From the NCBI GenBank assembly GCA_036494465.1, contig DASXOJ010000112.1:1-64000 (forward strand): a stretch of DNA of 64,000 nucleotides, read 5' to 3'. Shown one piece after another: positions 50,354 through 58,389 of the stretch (the stretch's first letter is position 1; every line of letters begins with the position of its first letter). Source of the stretch: CAJCJE01 sp036494465 (lineage in GTDB: Bacteria > Actinomycetota > Actinomycetes > Mycobacteriales > Pseudonocardiaceae). The notes beneath the pieces are model-generated. The model was not told the origin of the DNA. It searched no databases and worked only from the letters and a program-made list of their open reading frames with translations. The position numbers were made by a program, and so were the translations under genes.

Positions 50354-51364
50354 TCACAGCTGACGACGCAACGACGACCTCTCCGCTCGCCAGCAGTCCA
50401 ACATGTGGTCGCCGAGCCGCGCTTCGAGCAGTCCGGTCGCCTGGATACCGAAGACGATGTCGTCGGCCAGTTCGGGTTGCTGGTCGAGCAGGCCGTCCAC
50501 GACGTCGTGTCGCATGATCTGTTCGTGCACGGCATCGGCCTCGACGTGCTCGGTGTAGAACAGTCGGCAGGCGGGCGCGGCATCGAGTCTGGTGAGGGCC
50601 TCGTCCATCCGGTGGGAGCTCGGGCTGCTGGTGATCTCGGCCGCCGCGAAGTGCCCGACCAGCGCGGCGCGCCACCGGCGGTGCAATCCGAACAGCGACA
50701 TCATGTTGACCAATGCCAACGCGCACGCGGGCACGTGTTCCTGGTAGTGCAGGTAATCCGGGGACAGGCCGGCACCAGCCAGGAGTTCGGCGAATAGGTG
50801 TGCGTGGACCTGGTCGGCGTGACCGGCCCCGAACTCGTCGAATTCGACGGCGACCAGCGCAGCTTTGGGGCGACCGCTCAGTCGCGGAATGACCCAGGCG
50901 TATGGGTCCGCTTCTTTGAGGTGGTATATGGACCGATGTACGAAGAACTCTCGCATCTGCCACCATTGGCCCTCGTCCTTGAGGAAATGGCTTAGGCCCC
51001 GGCCCGGAACCGGTTCGACCAGTAGACCGTCCAGCACCTCGGACAGCTCGCCGCCGTCGACGTGAGCCATCAATTCCGCGGCGAACGATCTCTCCAGTGC
51101 AGCTCTGCCTGCCAGTAGCGCGGGGCTCCACTCCCATTCCGGGTTGACGCCCCGAAAACCGCGGTAATGCAACTCGTAGCAGACGTGCAGCGCGAGCTGG
51201 ATGTCCTCGCCCAGTGGATCTGCGTCGTCGATCCGTAGCTGGGGCAAGGCGTGAGCGTCAGGCGCCGAGGACAGCGCTTCGAGCACCGCGGCGGAGATCG
51301 GCCCTCGTGACGCGGGCAGGGTAGCGGGTGCGGAGGTGGTGCTGGGGTCGATCGCAACGGACAC
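50354..51364 (-). CDS. Iron-containing redox enzyme (haem-oxygenase-like diiron fold)
   Basis: 336 residues, mainly helical. ELHYRGFRGVNPEWEWSPAL, EFDEFGAGHADQVHAHLF, YLHYQEHVPACALALVNMMS and LFYTEHVEADAVHEQIMRHD hold the Glu/His pattern of HDO-type diiron oxygenases (iron-containing redox enzyme family). GTG start with GAGGAGGGG upstream. The stop lies 11 nt from the CDGSH stop, convergent. The neighbouring CDGSH and methyltransferase genes suggest a small redox system. A sigma-B-like promoter is upstream. Confidence 0.8.
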   Translation of the reverse strand: MSVAIDPSTTSAPATLPASRGPISAAVLEALSSAPDAHALPQLRIDDADPLGEDIQLALHVCYELHYRGFRGVNPEWEWSPALLAGRAALERSFAAELMAHVDGGELSEVLDGLLVEPVPGRGLSHFLKDEGQWWQMREFFVHRSIYHLKEADPYAWVIPRLSGRPKAALVAVEFDEFGAGHADQVHAHLFAELLAGAGLSPDYLHYQEHVPACALALVNMMSLFGLHRRWRAALVGHFAAAEITSSPSSHRMDEALTRLDAAPACRLFYTEHVEADAVHEQIMRHDVVDGLLDQQPELADDIVFGIQATGLLEARLGDHMLDCWRAERSSLRRQL

Positions 51365-51397
51365 GGTGGCCCCTCCTCATTGGTCGGTACTCCCCGC

Positions 51398-51423
51398 ATA
51401 CCAACCTGCGGTCGGATCGAACC
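51398..51423 (-). promoter_or_regulatory. Sigma-B/F-like promoter of the diiron enzyme gene
   Basis: Minus strand GGTT, 16 nt, TGGTAT, ~34 nt before the GTG at 51364. It overlaps the opposing promoter of the permease. Confidence 0.35.
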
Positions 51424-51438
51424 CTGATTTCGGGGTAC
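51414..51438 (+). promoter_or_regulatory. Sigma-B/F-like promoter of the permease gene
   Basis: GGAT, 15 nt, GGGTAC, 16 nt before the ATG at 51455. GGGGTACCCC at 51432-51441 is a perfect 10-bp palindrome. Confidence 0.35.
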
Positions 51439-51454
51439 CCCGTTGTTCGACACC

Positions 51455-52924
51455 ATGGCGACCTCAGTTGATCGCGAGATGAATGTGACAATCTTCCGAA
51501 CCAAGCCGACCGCTGACATCCTCCAGCCCGGGAGTGGGGGCGGCGTCGGACTGCGCAAACGACTCGGTCTGTTCGACTTGGTCGGATTTGGCGTTGGTAT
51601 CGTCATTGGAACCGGCATCTTCACCTTGACCGGAGTGGAAGCCAAACAACACGCCGGTCCCGCGGTGGTGCTCTCGTTCGTGCTCGCCGGTGTCGTGGCC
51701 TTGCTGGCGGCGATGTGCTACGGCGAGCTCACCTCGGCCCTGCCGACGGCGGGCAGCGCGTACAGCTTCGCCTACGCGACGGTCGGCGAGGTCGTCGCCT
51801 GGGTGATCGGGTGGGATCTCATCCTCGAATTCGTCCTGGGTGCCTCGGTGGTGTCGCGGGGCTGGTCTGGCTACCTACAGAACCTGTTCCACCTGCCGAC
51901 CAGCGTCTTCGGCGAGCAGTCGGTGGTGAATCTCGGTGCCATGGCCATCGTCGCCGTGCTCGGCGTGGTCGCCGTGACCGGAGTGAAACAGTCGGCCAGG
52001 GTGACCAACGTCCTCGTCGTGGTCAAGGTCGGGATCTGCCTGTTCGTGATCGTCGCGGGCGCCTTGTTCATGCACGGCGGCAACCTGACGCCGTTCATTC
52101 CGCCCGCGGTGCCGACGACGCAGAATGGCGGATTGAGCCAGCCGGTGGTGCAGGCGTTGTTCGGTGCACCGTCGGCGTTCGGCATCACCGGCGTCGTGAC
52201 CGCCGCCGCCGTGGTGTTCTTCGCCTACACAGGTTTCGAGGCCGTGGCGAACATGAGCGAGGAAGCCCGGCATCCCGCCCGGCACATGGCGAAAGGTCTC
52301 ATCGGCACGCTCATCATCGCGACGGTTCTCTACGTCGCGGTGTCCTTCGTGCTGGCGGGCATGGTGAAGTACACCTCGATCGACACCGGCTCGCCATTGG
52401 CTTCGGCGTTCGAGGCGGTGGGTGCGAACTGGGCGGGCGTTTTGGTATCCATTGCCGCTGTGTGCGGGCTGACCTCGGTGATCCTGGTGGAACTCGTGGG
52501 CGTGGGACGGATCGGGTTCGCCATGGGCCGAGATGGGCTGCTGCCCGCCGCGGTGGCCAAGGTCAGTACGAGATTCGGCACGCCGGTGCGATTCACCGTC
52601 GCGGTGGTGGTTGTCATCATGCTCGTCGGCGGCTTCATCCCGCTGACGGCGCTGGCTGATCTGGTCAGCATCGGCGCACTGCTCGCGTTCGCGCTGGTGG
52701 CCATCGCGGTGCCGGTGTTGCGCCGGACCCGCCCGGAACTGAACCGGCCCTTCCGGGTGCCGCTGTCGCCGGTCCTGCCGGTGGTCTGCGTACTGGCCTG
52801 CGTCTACCTCATGCTGAATCTCTCAATCGCGACCTGGCTGCGGTTCCTGGTCTGGTTCGCGGTCGGCATGCTCGTGTACTTCTGCTACGGACGTCGGCAC
52901 GCCCGGCTCGACCGGCATGGCTGA
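51455..52924 (+). CDS. APC-family amino-acid permease
   Basis: 489 residues with about 12 hydrophobic helices. The N-terminal LRKRLGLFDLVGFGVGIVIG then TGIFTLTGVEAKQHAGPAV and FFAYTGFEAVANMSEEARHP in the middle are diagnostic of the amino acid-polyamine-organocation family (cationic/YfnA-like). It overlaps the guanine deaminase start by 8 bp. A permease beside a purine deaminase might import amino acids or purines; the family assignment favours amino acids. Confidence 0.88.
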   Translation: MATSVDREMNVTIFRTKPTADILQPGSGGGVGLRKRLGLFDLVGFGVGIVIGTGIFTLTGVEAKQHAGPAVVLSFVLAGVVALLAAMCYGELTSALPTAGSAYSFAYATVGEVVAWVIGWDLILEFVLGASVVSRGWSGYLQNLFHLPTSVFGEQSVVNLGAMAIVAVLGVVAVTGVKQSARVTNVLVVVKVGICLFVIVAGALFMHGGNLTPFIPPAVPTTQNGGLSQPVVQALFGAPSAFGITGVVTAAAVVFFAYTGFEAVANMSEEARHPARHMAKGLIGTLIIATVLYVAVSFVLAGMVKYTSIDTGSPLASAFEAVGANWAGVLVSIAAVCGLTSVILVELVGVGRIGFAMGRDGLLPAAVAKVSTRFGTPVRFTVAVVVVIMLVGGFIPLTALADLVSIGALLAFALVAIAVPVLRRTRPELNRPFRVPLSPVLPVVCVLACVYLMLNLSIATWLRFLVWFAVGMLVYFCYGRRHARLDRHG

Positions 52925-54335
52925 GCACACCAGTGATCTCGTCGTCCGGGGCACGCCGTTCTGGTTCACGGCCGATCCGTTCCTTGTGGACACTCCGATG
53001 GCGTCCGTCGAGGACGGTGCGGTGTGGTGCCGAGCCGGTCACATTGTGGCAGTGGGCGCGTGGGCCGAGTTGCGGGACCGGCTACCGGACTCGGCGACGG
53101 TCCAGCACTATCCCGGACGCCTGATCAGCGCCGGATTCGTCGACGGGCACACACATTATCCGCAGTTCGACGTCGTGGCGTCCCTCGCCGACGATCTGCC
53201 CGGCTGGCTGGACCGCCACGCCTATCCCGCCGAGCAACGGTGCGGAGATCCCCAGTACGCGCGTGCCGCCGCGGAATCGTTCTGCGATGAACTCCTGCGC
53301 AACGGTACGACCACCGCGCTGACCTTCTGCACCAGCGCGCAGGACTCGGTCGACGCGCTGTTCGCTGCGGCCATGAAGCGAAACATGCGAATGGTGGCCG
53401 GAAAGGTCCTGATGGACCGCGCGGGCCCGGCGAGTCTGTTGGACACCGCGGAGCGCGGCTACCGCGAGTCCGCAGCGCTGCTGCGCCGGTGGCATGGCAG
53501 GGGCCGCAACGGGTATGCGATCACGCCACGCTTCGCGCCTGGCTGCACCGCGGCTCAACTCGACGCGGCGGGTGCGCTGTGGCGGGAACATCCCGGCGCC
53601 CTGCTGCACTCGCACATCGCGGAAACCGAGGACGAACTCGCGCAGGTTCGCGAGTTGTTCCCCGACCGAGCCGACTACCTCGACGTCTACGAACACAGTG
53701 GCCTGACCGGACCCGGCGCTGTCTTCGCGCACGGCGTGCACCTGACCGAAGCGGAACTGCTGCGCTGCGCTCGGTCGGGCACCGCCCTGGTGCACTGCCC
53801 GTCGTCGAACCTGTTCCTCGGCGGCGGGTTGTTCGACCTGTACCAGGCTACGAGTCGCGCTCGGCCGGTGACGGTCGGCCTCGGCACCGACGTCGCCGCC
53901 GGTCCAACTTTTTCCTTGTTGCGCGGCATGCGGGACGCCAGCCACGTCGCTCGGCTTCGCGGTCACACCCTCGATGGCGTGCGCGGCTTCTACCTGGCCA
54001 CCCTCGGCAGTGCGACCGCGCTGGGCCTGGCTGACCGGATCGGCTCCCTGGCCGTGGGCAACGAAGCGGACCTGGTGGTGCTCGACCCAGCCGCGACGCC
54101 GATGCTGTCCCGCCGCACGTCCCGCGCCCAGTCCCTGCCTGACGTGCTCTTCGCGTTGGCTGTCCTCGGCGACGATCGGACGGTCGAGGCTACCTATGTC
54201 GCGGGCGAACGCCGGTACTGCCGTGCGGACAGTATGGACACGGCAGGAGGCGTAGCCGTAACGCATGACCACGCCCCTTCGCGCGGTTGCCCTGGTCTGC
54301 GCCCTGACACCGGTACCGGACCCGTCGAGCAGTGA
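52917..54335 (+). CDS. guaD: Guanine deaminase
   Basis: 472 residues of the amidohydrolase fold. SAGFVDGHTHYPQFD (HxH metal site), LHSHIAETEDELAQVRELFP, AVFAHGVHLTEAELLRC and VGLGTDVAAGPTFSLLRGM are the guanine deaminase pattern; it converts guanine to xanthine. The last ~20-30 codons (after YVAGERRYCRAD) appear to read into the relic start at 54265, so the natural C-terminus was probably shorter. Overlaps the permease. Confidence 0.88.
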   Translation: MAEHTSDLVVRGTPFWFTADPFLVDTPMASVEDGAVWCRAGHIVAVGAWAELRDRLPDSATVQHYPGRLISAGFVDGHTHYPQFDVVASLADDLPGWLDRHAYPAEQRCGDPQYARAAAESFCDELLRNGTTTALTFCTSAQDSVDALFAAAMKRNMRMVAGKVLMDRAGPASLLDTAERGYRESAALLRRWHGRGRNGYAITPRFAPGCTAAQLDAAGALWREHPGALLHSHIAETEDELAQVRELFPDRADYLDVYEHSGLTGPGAVFAHGVHLTEAELLRCARSGTALVHCPSSNLFLGGGLFDLYQATSRARPVTVGLGTDVAAGPTFSLLRGMRDASHVARLRGHTLDGVRGFYLATLGSATALGLADRIGSLAVGNEADLVVLDPAATPMLSRRTSRAQSLPDVLFALAVLGDDRTVEATYVAGERRYCRADSMDTAGGVAVTHDHAPSRGCPGLRPDTGTGPVEQ

Positions 54336-54395
54336 CCTGATCGCGGGCCATGTGCTGGACGCGCTGGCGCGCCACGGTGTCACCGGGAGCGGGCC
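54265..54395 (+). pseudogene. N-terminal relic of a flavodoxin-family reductase
   Basis: MTTPLRAVALVCALTPVPDP then SSSDLIAGHVLDALARHGVT is the start of the family also represented by the relic at 21867-22250. It stops after ~42 residues, where the ferritin relic begins on the other strand. It lies within the 3' end of guaD. Confidence 0.7.
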
Positions 54396-54677
54396 GCCCA
54401 GCCGGCTAACTCGTTCGGCCGCCATCATGGCGTGCTGCGTCTCGTTGGCAGCGTGTTCCCGGAACTCGGCGGCGACCTGCGCGCGGCCGATCCCCGTCGC
54501 GGAGATCGCGTGGTGCGAGTAGCGCAGCAGACGACGTCGCTCGGGAGGAGGTCGTTGAGCGCCTCGATCAGCCGCGTCCAGGCAGCGTCTTCGTTCGCGA
54601 TCACCCGGACCTGCCGCCATGTGTACGCGAGCTTCGTCCTGGATCCGGGACATGTTGATCTCGAAACTGGTGTCCAT
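54391..54677 (-). pseudogene. Ferritin-like gene relic
   Basis: From the ATG at 54677: MDTSFEINMSRIQDEARVHM, then a frameshifted stretch (about 54580-54545), then LRYSHHAISATGIGRAQVAA, EFREHAANETQHAMMAAERV, SRLGG. It corresponds to residues 1-95 of the intact protein at 7199 (METTFEVNMTRIRDEARAHM). The C-terminal half with the second diiron motif is missing. Confidence 0.85.
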
Positions 54678-54878
54678 TCTTGACTCCGGTTCTGCCGACA
54701 AGCCGGTACTCGCGCAGGGCGGATTGACCGTTGGCGGACGTTTCACCCGTCCAGCCCGAGCCGGATCCGATGCCGATGGCCAGCGACAGCGACATCCGCG
54801 ACGGTCACGCCCGGCGGCGCCGTGGCACACGGCTGCCTGGTCCTCGGGCCTGACGCGCTGCGAGGCATGCCAGGGAGC

Positions 54879-54903
54879 GTTTGATCGCAGGCAGAACGGG
54901 CAT
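54879..54903 (+). promoter_or_regulatory. Sigma-B/F-like leaderless promoter of the DUF47/PiT operon
   Basis: GTTT, 15 nt, GGGCAT, then 9 nt to the ATG at 54913. The -35 is an exact GTTT. Confidence 0.6.
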
Positions 54904-54912
54904 CCATCGCGC

Positions 54913-55533
54913 ATGGGACTGCGGCTCACCCCTCGGGACAACGTCTTCTACCGTCTGTTCACCGAGGCTGCGGACAACGTGGTGACCGGGGTGCGGCTGC
55001 TGCGCGAGTTGGTGTCCGCGCCGAGCGAGCAGCGGGAGCAGATCGCCGCGCAGATCAAGTCTGTCGAGAACAAGGGTGACGACCTGGTCAAGACCATCAT
55101 CGAACGTCTGGACACCTCCTTCGTCACCCCGTTTGACCGGGCGGACATCTACCAGTTGGCGATCCGGCTCGATGACGTGCTGGACGACATGGAGGCCGCC
55201 GCCGACTTGACCGTTCTGTACCGGATTGGTGACTTTCCGCCCGATGTGGAAAAACAGGTCGCGCTGTTGTGCCAGGCCGCCGAACTGACCGCACGCGCCA
55301 TGCCAGGGCTGCGCGATCTCACCGGTCTCACCGAGTTCTGGCAGCGCGCCAACGACATCGAGGACGCGGGCGACCACGTGTACCGCTGCCTGTTGGCAGA
55401 ACTGTTCGACGGCGAGCGCGACGCGCTGACGGTGTTGAAGCTCAAGGAGATCGTGGACGACCTCGAAGCGGCTGCCGATGGCTTCGAGCACGTGGCGGAC
55501 GTGGTGCGCAGCATCGCGGTCAAGGAATCGTGA
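54913..55533 (+). CDS. DUF47 (PhoU-like) phosphate transport regulator
   Basis: 206 residues, all helical. PRDNVFYRLFTEAADNVVTG, SVENKGDDLVKTIIERLDTS, FVTPFDRADIYQLAIRLDDV then WQRANDIEDAGDHVYRCLLA match DUF47/PhoU-like proteins that pair with Pit transporters. The sigma-B-like -10 ends 9 nt before the chosen ATG with no ribosome site. The PiT gene follows at 1 nt after the stop codon. Confidence 0.9.
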   Translation: MGLRLTPRDNVFYRLFTEAADNVVTGVRLLRELVSAPSEQREQIAAQIKSVENKGDDLVKTIIERLDTSFVTPFDRADIYQLAIRLDDVLDDMEAAADLTVLYRIGDFPPDVEKQVALLCQAAELTARAMPGLRDLTGLTEFWQRANDIEDAGDHVYRCLLAELFDGERDALTVLKLKEIVDDLEAAADGFEHVADVVRSIAVKES

Positions 55534-55534
55534 C

Positions 55535-56527
55535 GTGCTCGCCGGGCTGATCCTGGTCGTGGTGATCGCGCTGTGCTTCGACTTCACCAACGGCTTCCAC
55601 GACGCCGCGAACGCGGTCGCCAGCGTGGTGTCGACCAGAGCGTTGAGCCTGCGCGCAGCGCTCATCCTGGCCGCTGTGATGAACCTGCTCGGCGCGTTGC
55701 TGGGCACGAAGGTCGCGGCGACGGTGACCGCGGGCATCATCGCCGCGCCGACCGGATCGGCCGGGCTCGGGCTGGTGTTCAGCGCGCTGCTCGGCGCGAT
55801 CGGGTGGAACCTGATCACCTGGTACTTCGGGCTGCCGTCCTCGTCATCGCACGCGCTGATCGGCGGCATGGTCGGCGCCGCGCTCGCCGCGTCGAGCACC
55901 GTGCACTGGTCGGGCGTGCTGGACAAGGTTGTACTGCCGATGGTGATCTCCCCGGTGATCGGCCTCGGTCTCGGCTACCTGTTGATGATCGGCGTGCTGT
56001 GGCTGTTCCGCGACGCGCGGTTCCACCCGCTCGGCCGAGGGTTCCGGAGGGCGCAGATCCTCTCCGCCGCCAGCCTCGCGCTCGGCCACGGTCTGCAGGA
56101 CGCGCAGAAGACGATGGGCCTGATCGTGCTGGCGCTGGTGGTCACCGGCCACCAGCACGGCACGAACGTTCCATTGTGGACGATCCTGTGCTGCGCGCTG
56201 GCGATGGCGGCGGGCACGTACACCGGCGGACGGCGCATCATCGCGACCATGGGCAGGCGGATCTTCCCGCTGACCCCGCCGTACGGGTTCGTCGCCGAGC
56301 TGACCGGTTCTCTGGTGCTGTACGTGACCGCGTATGCGTTCGCGGCACCGACCTCGACGACACACGTGATCACCTCGGCGGTGATGGGTGTCGGCGCCAC
56401 CAAGCGCGCGTCGGCGGTGCGCTGGAGCGTCGCGCGGGACATCGTGTCCGGCTGGGTGCTGACGCTGCCCGCCGCCGCGCTCACCGCCGCGCTGGTCTAC
56501 CTGCCGCTGCACCTGGTGTGGACCTGA
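55535..56527 (+). CDS. PiT-family inorganic phosphate transporter
   Basis: 330 residues, about 10 hydrophobic helices. The duplicated PiT signatures are present: DFTNGFHDAANAVASVVSTR at the N-terminus and SLALGHGLQDAQKTMGLIVL in the middle. It imports phosphate (often metal-phosphate) with protons or sodium. GTG start directly after the DUF47 stop. Ppx/GppA at 46.9 kb shares the same kind of promoter. Confidence 0.9.
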   Translation: MLAGLILVVVIALCFDFTNGFHDAANAVASVVSTRALSLRAALILAAVMNLLGALLGTKVAATVTAGIIAAPTGSAGLGLVFSALLGAIGWNLITWYFGLPSSSSHALIGGMVGAALAASSTVHWSGVLDKVVLPMVISPVIGLGLGYLLMIGVLWLFRDARFHPLGRGFRRAQILSAASLALGHGLQDAQKTMGLIVLALVVTGHQHGTNVPLWTILCCALAMAAGTYTGGRRIIATMGRRIFPLTPPYGFVAELTGSLVLYVTAYAFAAPTSTTHVITSAVMGVGATKRASAVRWSVARDIVSGWVLTLPAAALTAALVYLPLHLVWT

Positions 56528-56542
56528 TCTGGGCTGGACCGG

Positions 56543-56567
56543 GGTTCGCCGCGTGCAAGGCGGGTAG
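56543..56567 (+). promoter_or_regulatory. Sigma-B/F-like promoter, 9 nt before ATG
   Basis: GGTT, 15 nt, GGGTAG, then 9 nt containing AGGAGG to the ATG at 56577. Both parts are strong; the Shine-Dalgarno-like stretch leaves open whether this one is leaderless. Confidence 0.55.
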
Positions 56568-56576
56568 GCAGGAGGC

Positions 56577-56873
56577 ATGTCCACCATCACCATCGAGGTT
56601 CCGGTTGAACTGCCCGCCGAACAGGTCCAGGCCGAACTCACCAACGCGGGTGGCCTCGGCCCGTTCCTGTCCGAGCCGATCCGGTCAGAATCCGACTGCC
56701 GAGTGTCCGTAGCGGACCGGGAACCGGGCACCTGCACGGTCTCGGCCGAACTGGAGACCGACCGGGCCGACGATGACTTGGTGCGCACCGAACTGCAGCG
56801 TGCGGTGGCGGCACTGGCGCAGCGGGCGCTCACCGACGCCAGCCCGGACGAGACCGGCCGGGCCTGGCACTGA
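56577..56873 (+). CDS. Small conserved-looking protein of unknown function
   Basis: 98 residues, acidic. STITIEVPVELPAEQVQAEL, FLSEPIRSESDCRVSVADRE and DDDLVRTELQRAVAALAQRA suggest a small alpha-beta protein. AGGAGG lies 3-8 nt before the ATG, and a sigma-B-like promoter is adjacent. It converges with the P450 gene. No family recognised. Confidence 0.65.
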   Translation: MSTITIEVPVELPAEQVQAELTNAGGLGPFLSEPIRSESDCRVSVADREPGTCTVSAELETDRADDDLVRTELQRAVAALAQRALTDASPDETGRAWH

Positions 56874-56959
56874 GCGGTCGCCGGGCGCGTCATTGCGCCT
56901 GCCTGCTGGGCACACCCAGGCGGATCCGCGCCGGACCGGCTCGGGCGCCAACGCGGGAT

Positions 56960-58171
56960 TCATGCTGGTACCACCGCCAACGGCAGGTGTTTCGCGGTGG
57001 TGAGCAGCCACGGGTTGCGGAACTCGGTGGCCGGCTCGGTGGCGATGGTGATGTCGCGATAGTGGTCGAACAGTGTGTCCAGCACGACCGACGCCTCCAG
57101 TCGCGCCAGCGGTGCGCCCACGCAGAAGTGGATTCCGTGGCCGTAGGCCAGGTGCGGGTTGGGGCTGCGGTGGATGTCGAACCGGTCCGGGTTGGCGAAG
57201 CGGGCCGGGTCACGGTTGGCGGCCGCCACCCACAGGGTGATCATCGCGTCGGCTGGGATCGTGGTGCCCGCTATGCCTACTTCGACGGTGGTGCGCCTGC
57301 CGATCTGTGGGAACGGTGGACGGCAACGGATCACCTCGTCCAGGGCGCCGGGGCGGAGCGCGGGATCTTGACGTAGTCGCGCCGCTGCGTCGGGGTTCGC
57401 GTTCAGCAGGACGATCGTGCTGGTCAGCATCGCGGTCATGGTGATGTGCCCGGCAGACAGGACCGCGCCGACGAAGCCGAGGATGTCGTCGTCGTTCAGG
57501 CGCTCGCCGTCGACCTGCGCATCGATCAGCCTGCCGGTCAGGTCATCGCCGGGGTTCGCGCGGCAGCGCTGGATGTGTGCGCGCAGGTAGGCGTTGAGTT
57601 CGCGGACGGTCGGCGCGATCTCCTCCAGCGCCCGCGTCATGTCCTCCTGGGTGGTGTCGTCGCGGACGTCGTCGCTGCCCAGCATGGTGCCGGCCCAGCC
57701 GCGCAGCAGGGGCCAGTCGTCGACCGGGATGCCGAGCATCTCGGCGATCACCATGATCGGTAGCGGGTCGGCGAGCGCGTCGACCAGGTCGAATCGTTGG
57801 GCGCCGGACAGCGCGTCGAGCAGCGCCTCGGTGCGGGCCCGGATGCGGGGCGCCAGACCGGCCACCATCCTCGGGGTGAGGGCCTGGCTGACCAGGTTGC
57901 GCAGTTTGCGGTGGCGGGGCGGATCGACGCCGGTGATGTCGCCCTTGATGAACAGGTCGAAATCCTCCTGGCTCGGGGCGAGACCGGAGAAGTCCGAGGA
58001 GAACGTGGCCGGGTCGGACAGCACGCGGGCAACGTCGGCGTAGTCGTAGAGCTCCCACGCCTGTTGGGCTTCGTTGTAGCGCACCGGTCCGTTTCGTCGC
58101 TGTTCCCGACACCAGGCGATCATGCTGTCGAAGGCGGACGTGCCGGGTGTGCCGAGTTCGGTGACGCTCAT
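56960..58171 (-). CDS. Cytochrome P450, NRPS-associated
   Basis: 403 residues. ExxR in ALDEVIRCRPPF, haem motif AYGHGIHFCVGAPLARLEAS with the Cys ligand, and the I-helix sequence VLSAGHITMTAMLTS. The usual acid of AGxE/DT is replaced by Ile (AGHIT), a variant seen, as I recall, in P450s that act on carrier-protein-bound amino acids. It overlaps the MbtH gene by 4 bp and ends the NRPS operon, so it probably hydroxylates the tethered residue. Start ATG at 58171. Confidence 0.9.
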   Translation of the reverse strand: MSVTELGTPGTSAFDSMIAWCREQRRNGPVRYNEAQQAWELYDYADVARVLSDPATFSSDFSGLAPSQEDFDLFIKGDITGVDPPRHRKLRNLVSQALTPRMVAGLAPRIRARTEALLDALSGAQRFDLVDALADPLPIMVIAEMLGIPVDDWPLLRGWAGTMLGSDDVRDDTTQEDMTRALEEIAPTVRELNAYLRAHIQRCRANPGDDLTGRLIDAQVDGERLNDDDILGFVGAVLSAGHITMTAMLTSTIVLLNANPDAAARLRQDPALRPGALDEVIRCRPPFPQIGRRTTVEVGIAGTTIPADAMITLWVAAANRDPARFANPDRFDIHRSPNPHLAYGHGIHFCVGAPLARLEASVVLDTLFDHYRDITIATEPATEFRNPWLLTTAKHLPLAVVPA

Positions 58172-58389
58172 GAGCTCTGCTTCCTCGCATCGGCGGCCAT
58201 CTGTTCCCGCAGGCTGCGCGGGCGCATGTCGGTCCACACCTCATCCACGTAGGACATGCATTCGGTGCGGGTGCCCTGCTTGCCGACCGCGGTCCAGCCC
58301 GCAGGCACGTCCAGCATCACCGGCCACAGCGAGTACTGCTCCTCGTCATTGCGCAGCACCTGGTAGGTGGTGTTGTCGTCGTCATTCAT
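58168..58389 (-). CDS. MbtH-like protein
   Basis: 73 residues with the full MbtH signature: NDEEQYSLWPVMLDVPAGW and CMSYVDEVWTDMRPRSL. MbtH-like proteins bind and activate the adenylation domain of the NRPS; the partner is the module encoded upstream at 59626-64000. It overlaps both the MFS and P450 genes. Confidence 0.95.
   Translation of the reverse strand: MNDDDNTTYQVLRNDEEQYSLWPVMLDVPAGWTAVGKQGTRTECMSYVDEVWTDMRPRSLREQMAADARKQSS

Noticed and set aside
51415..51445. GGTTCGATCC on the minus strand, resembling a tRNA T-loop.
   Set aside because: The flanking bases do not form a T-stem and no acceptor or anticodon arm can be drawn; the site fits a promoter better.
53082..54941. A 619-codon minus-strand frame containing ferritin-like sequence.
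   Set aside because: Only ~60 of its codons are ferritin-like; the rest is antisense to guaD. Only the relic part was annotated.
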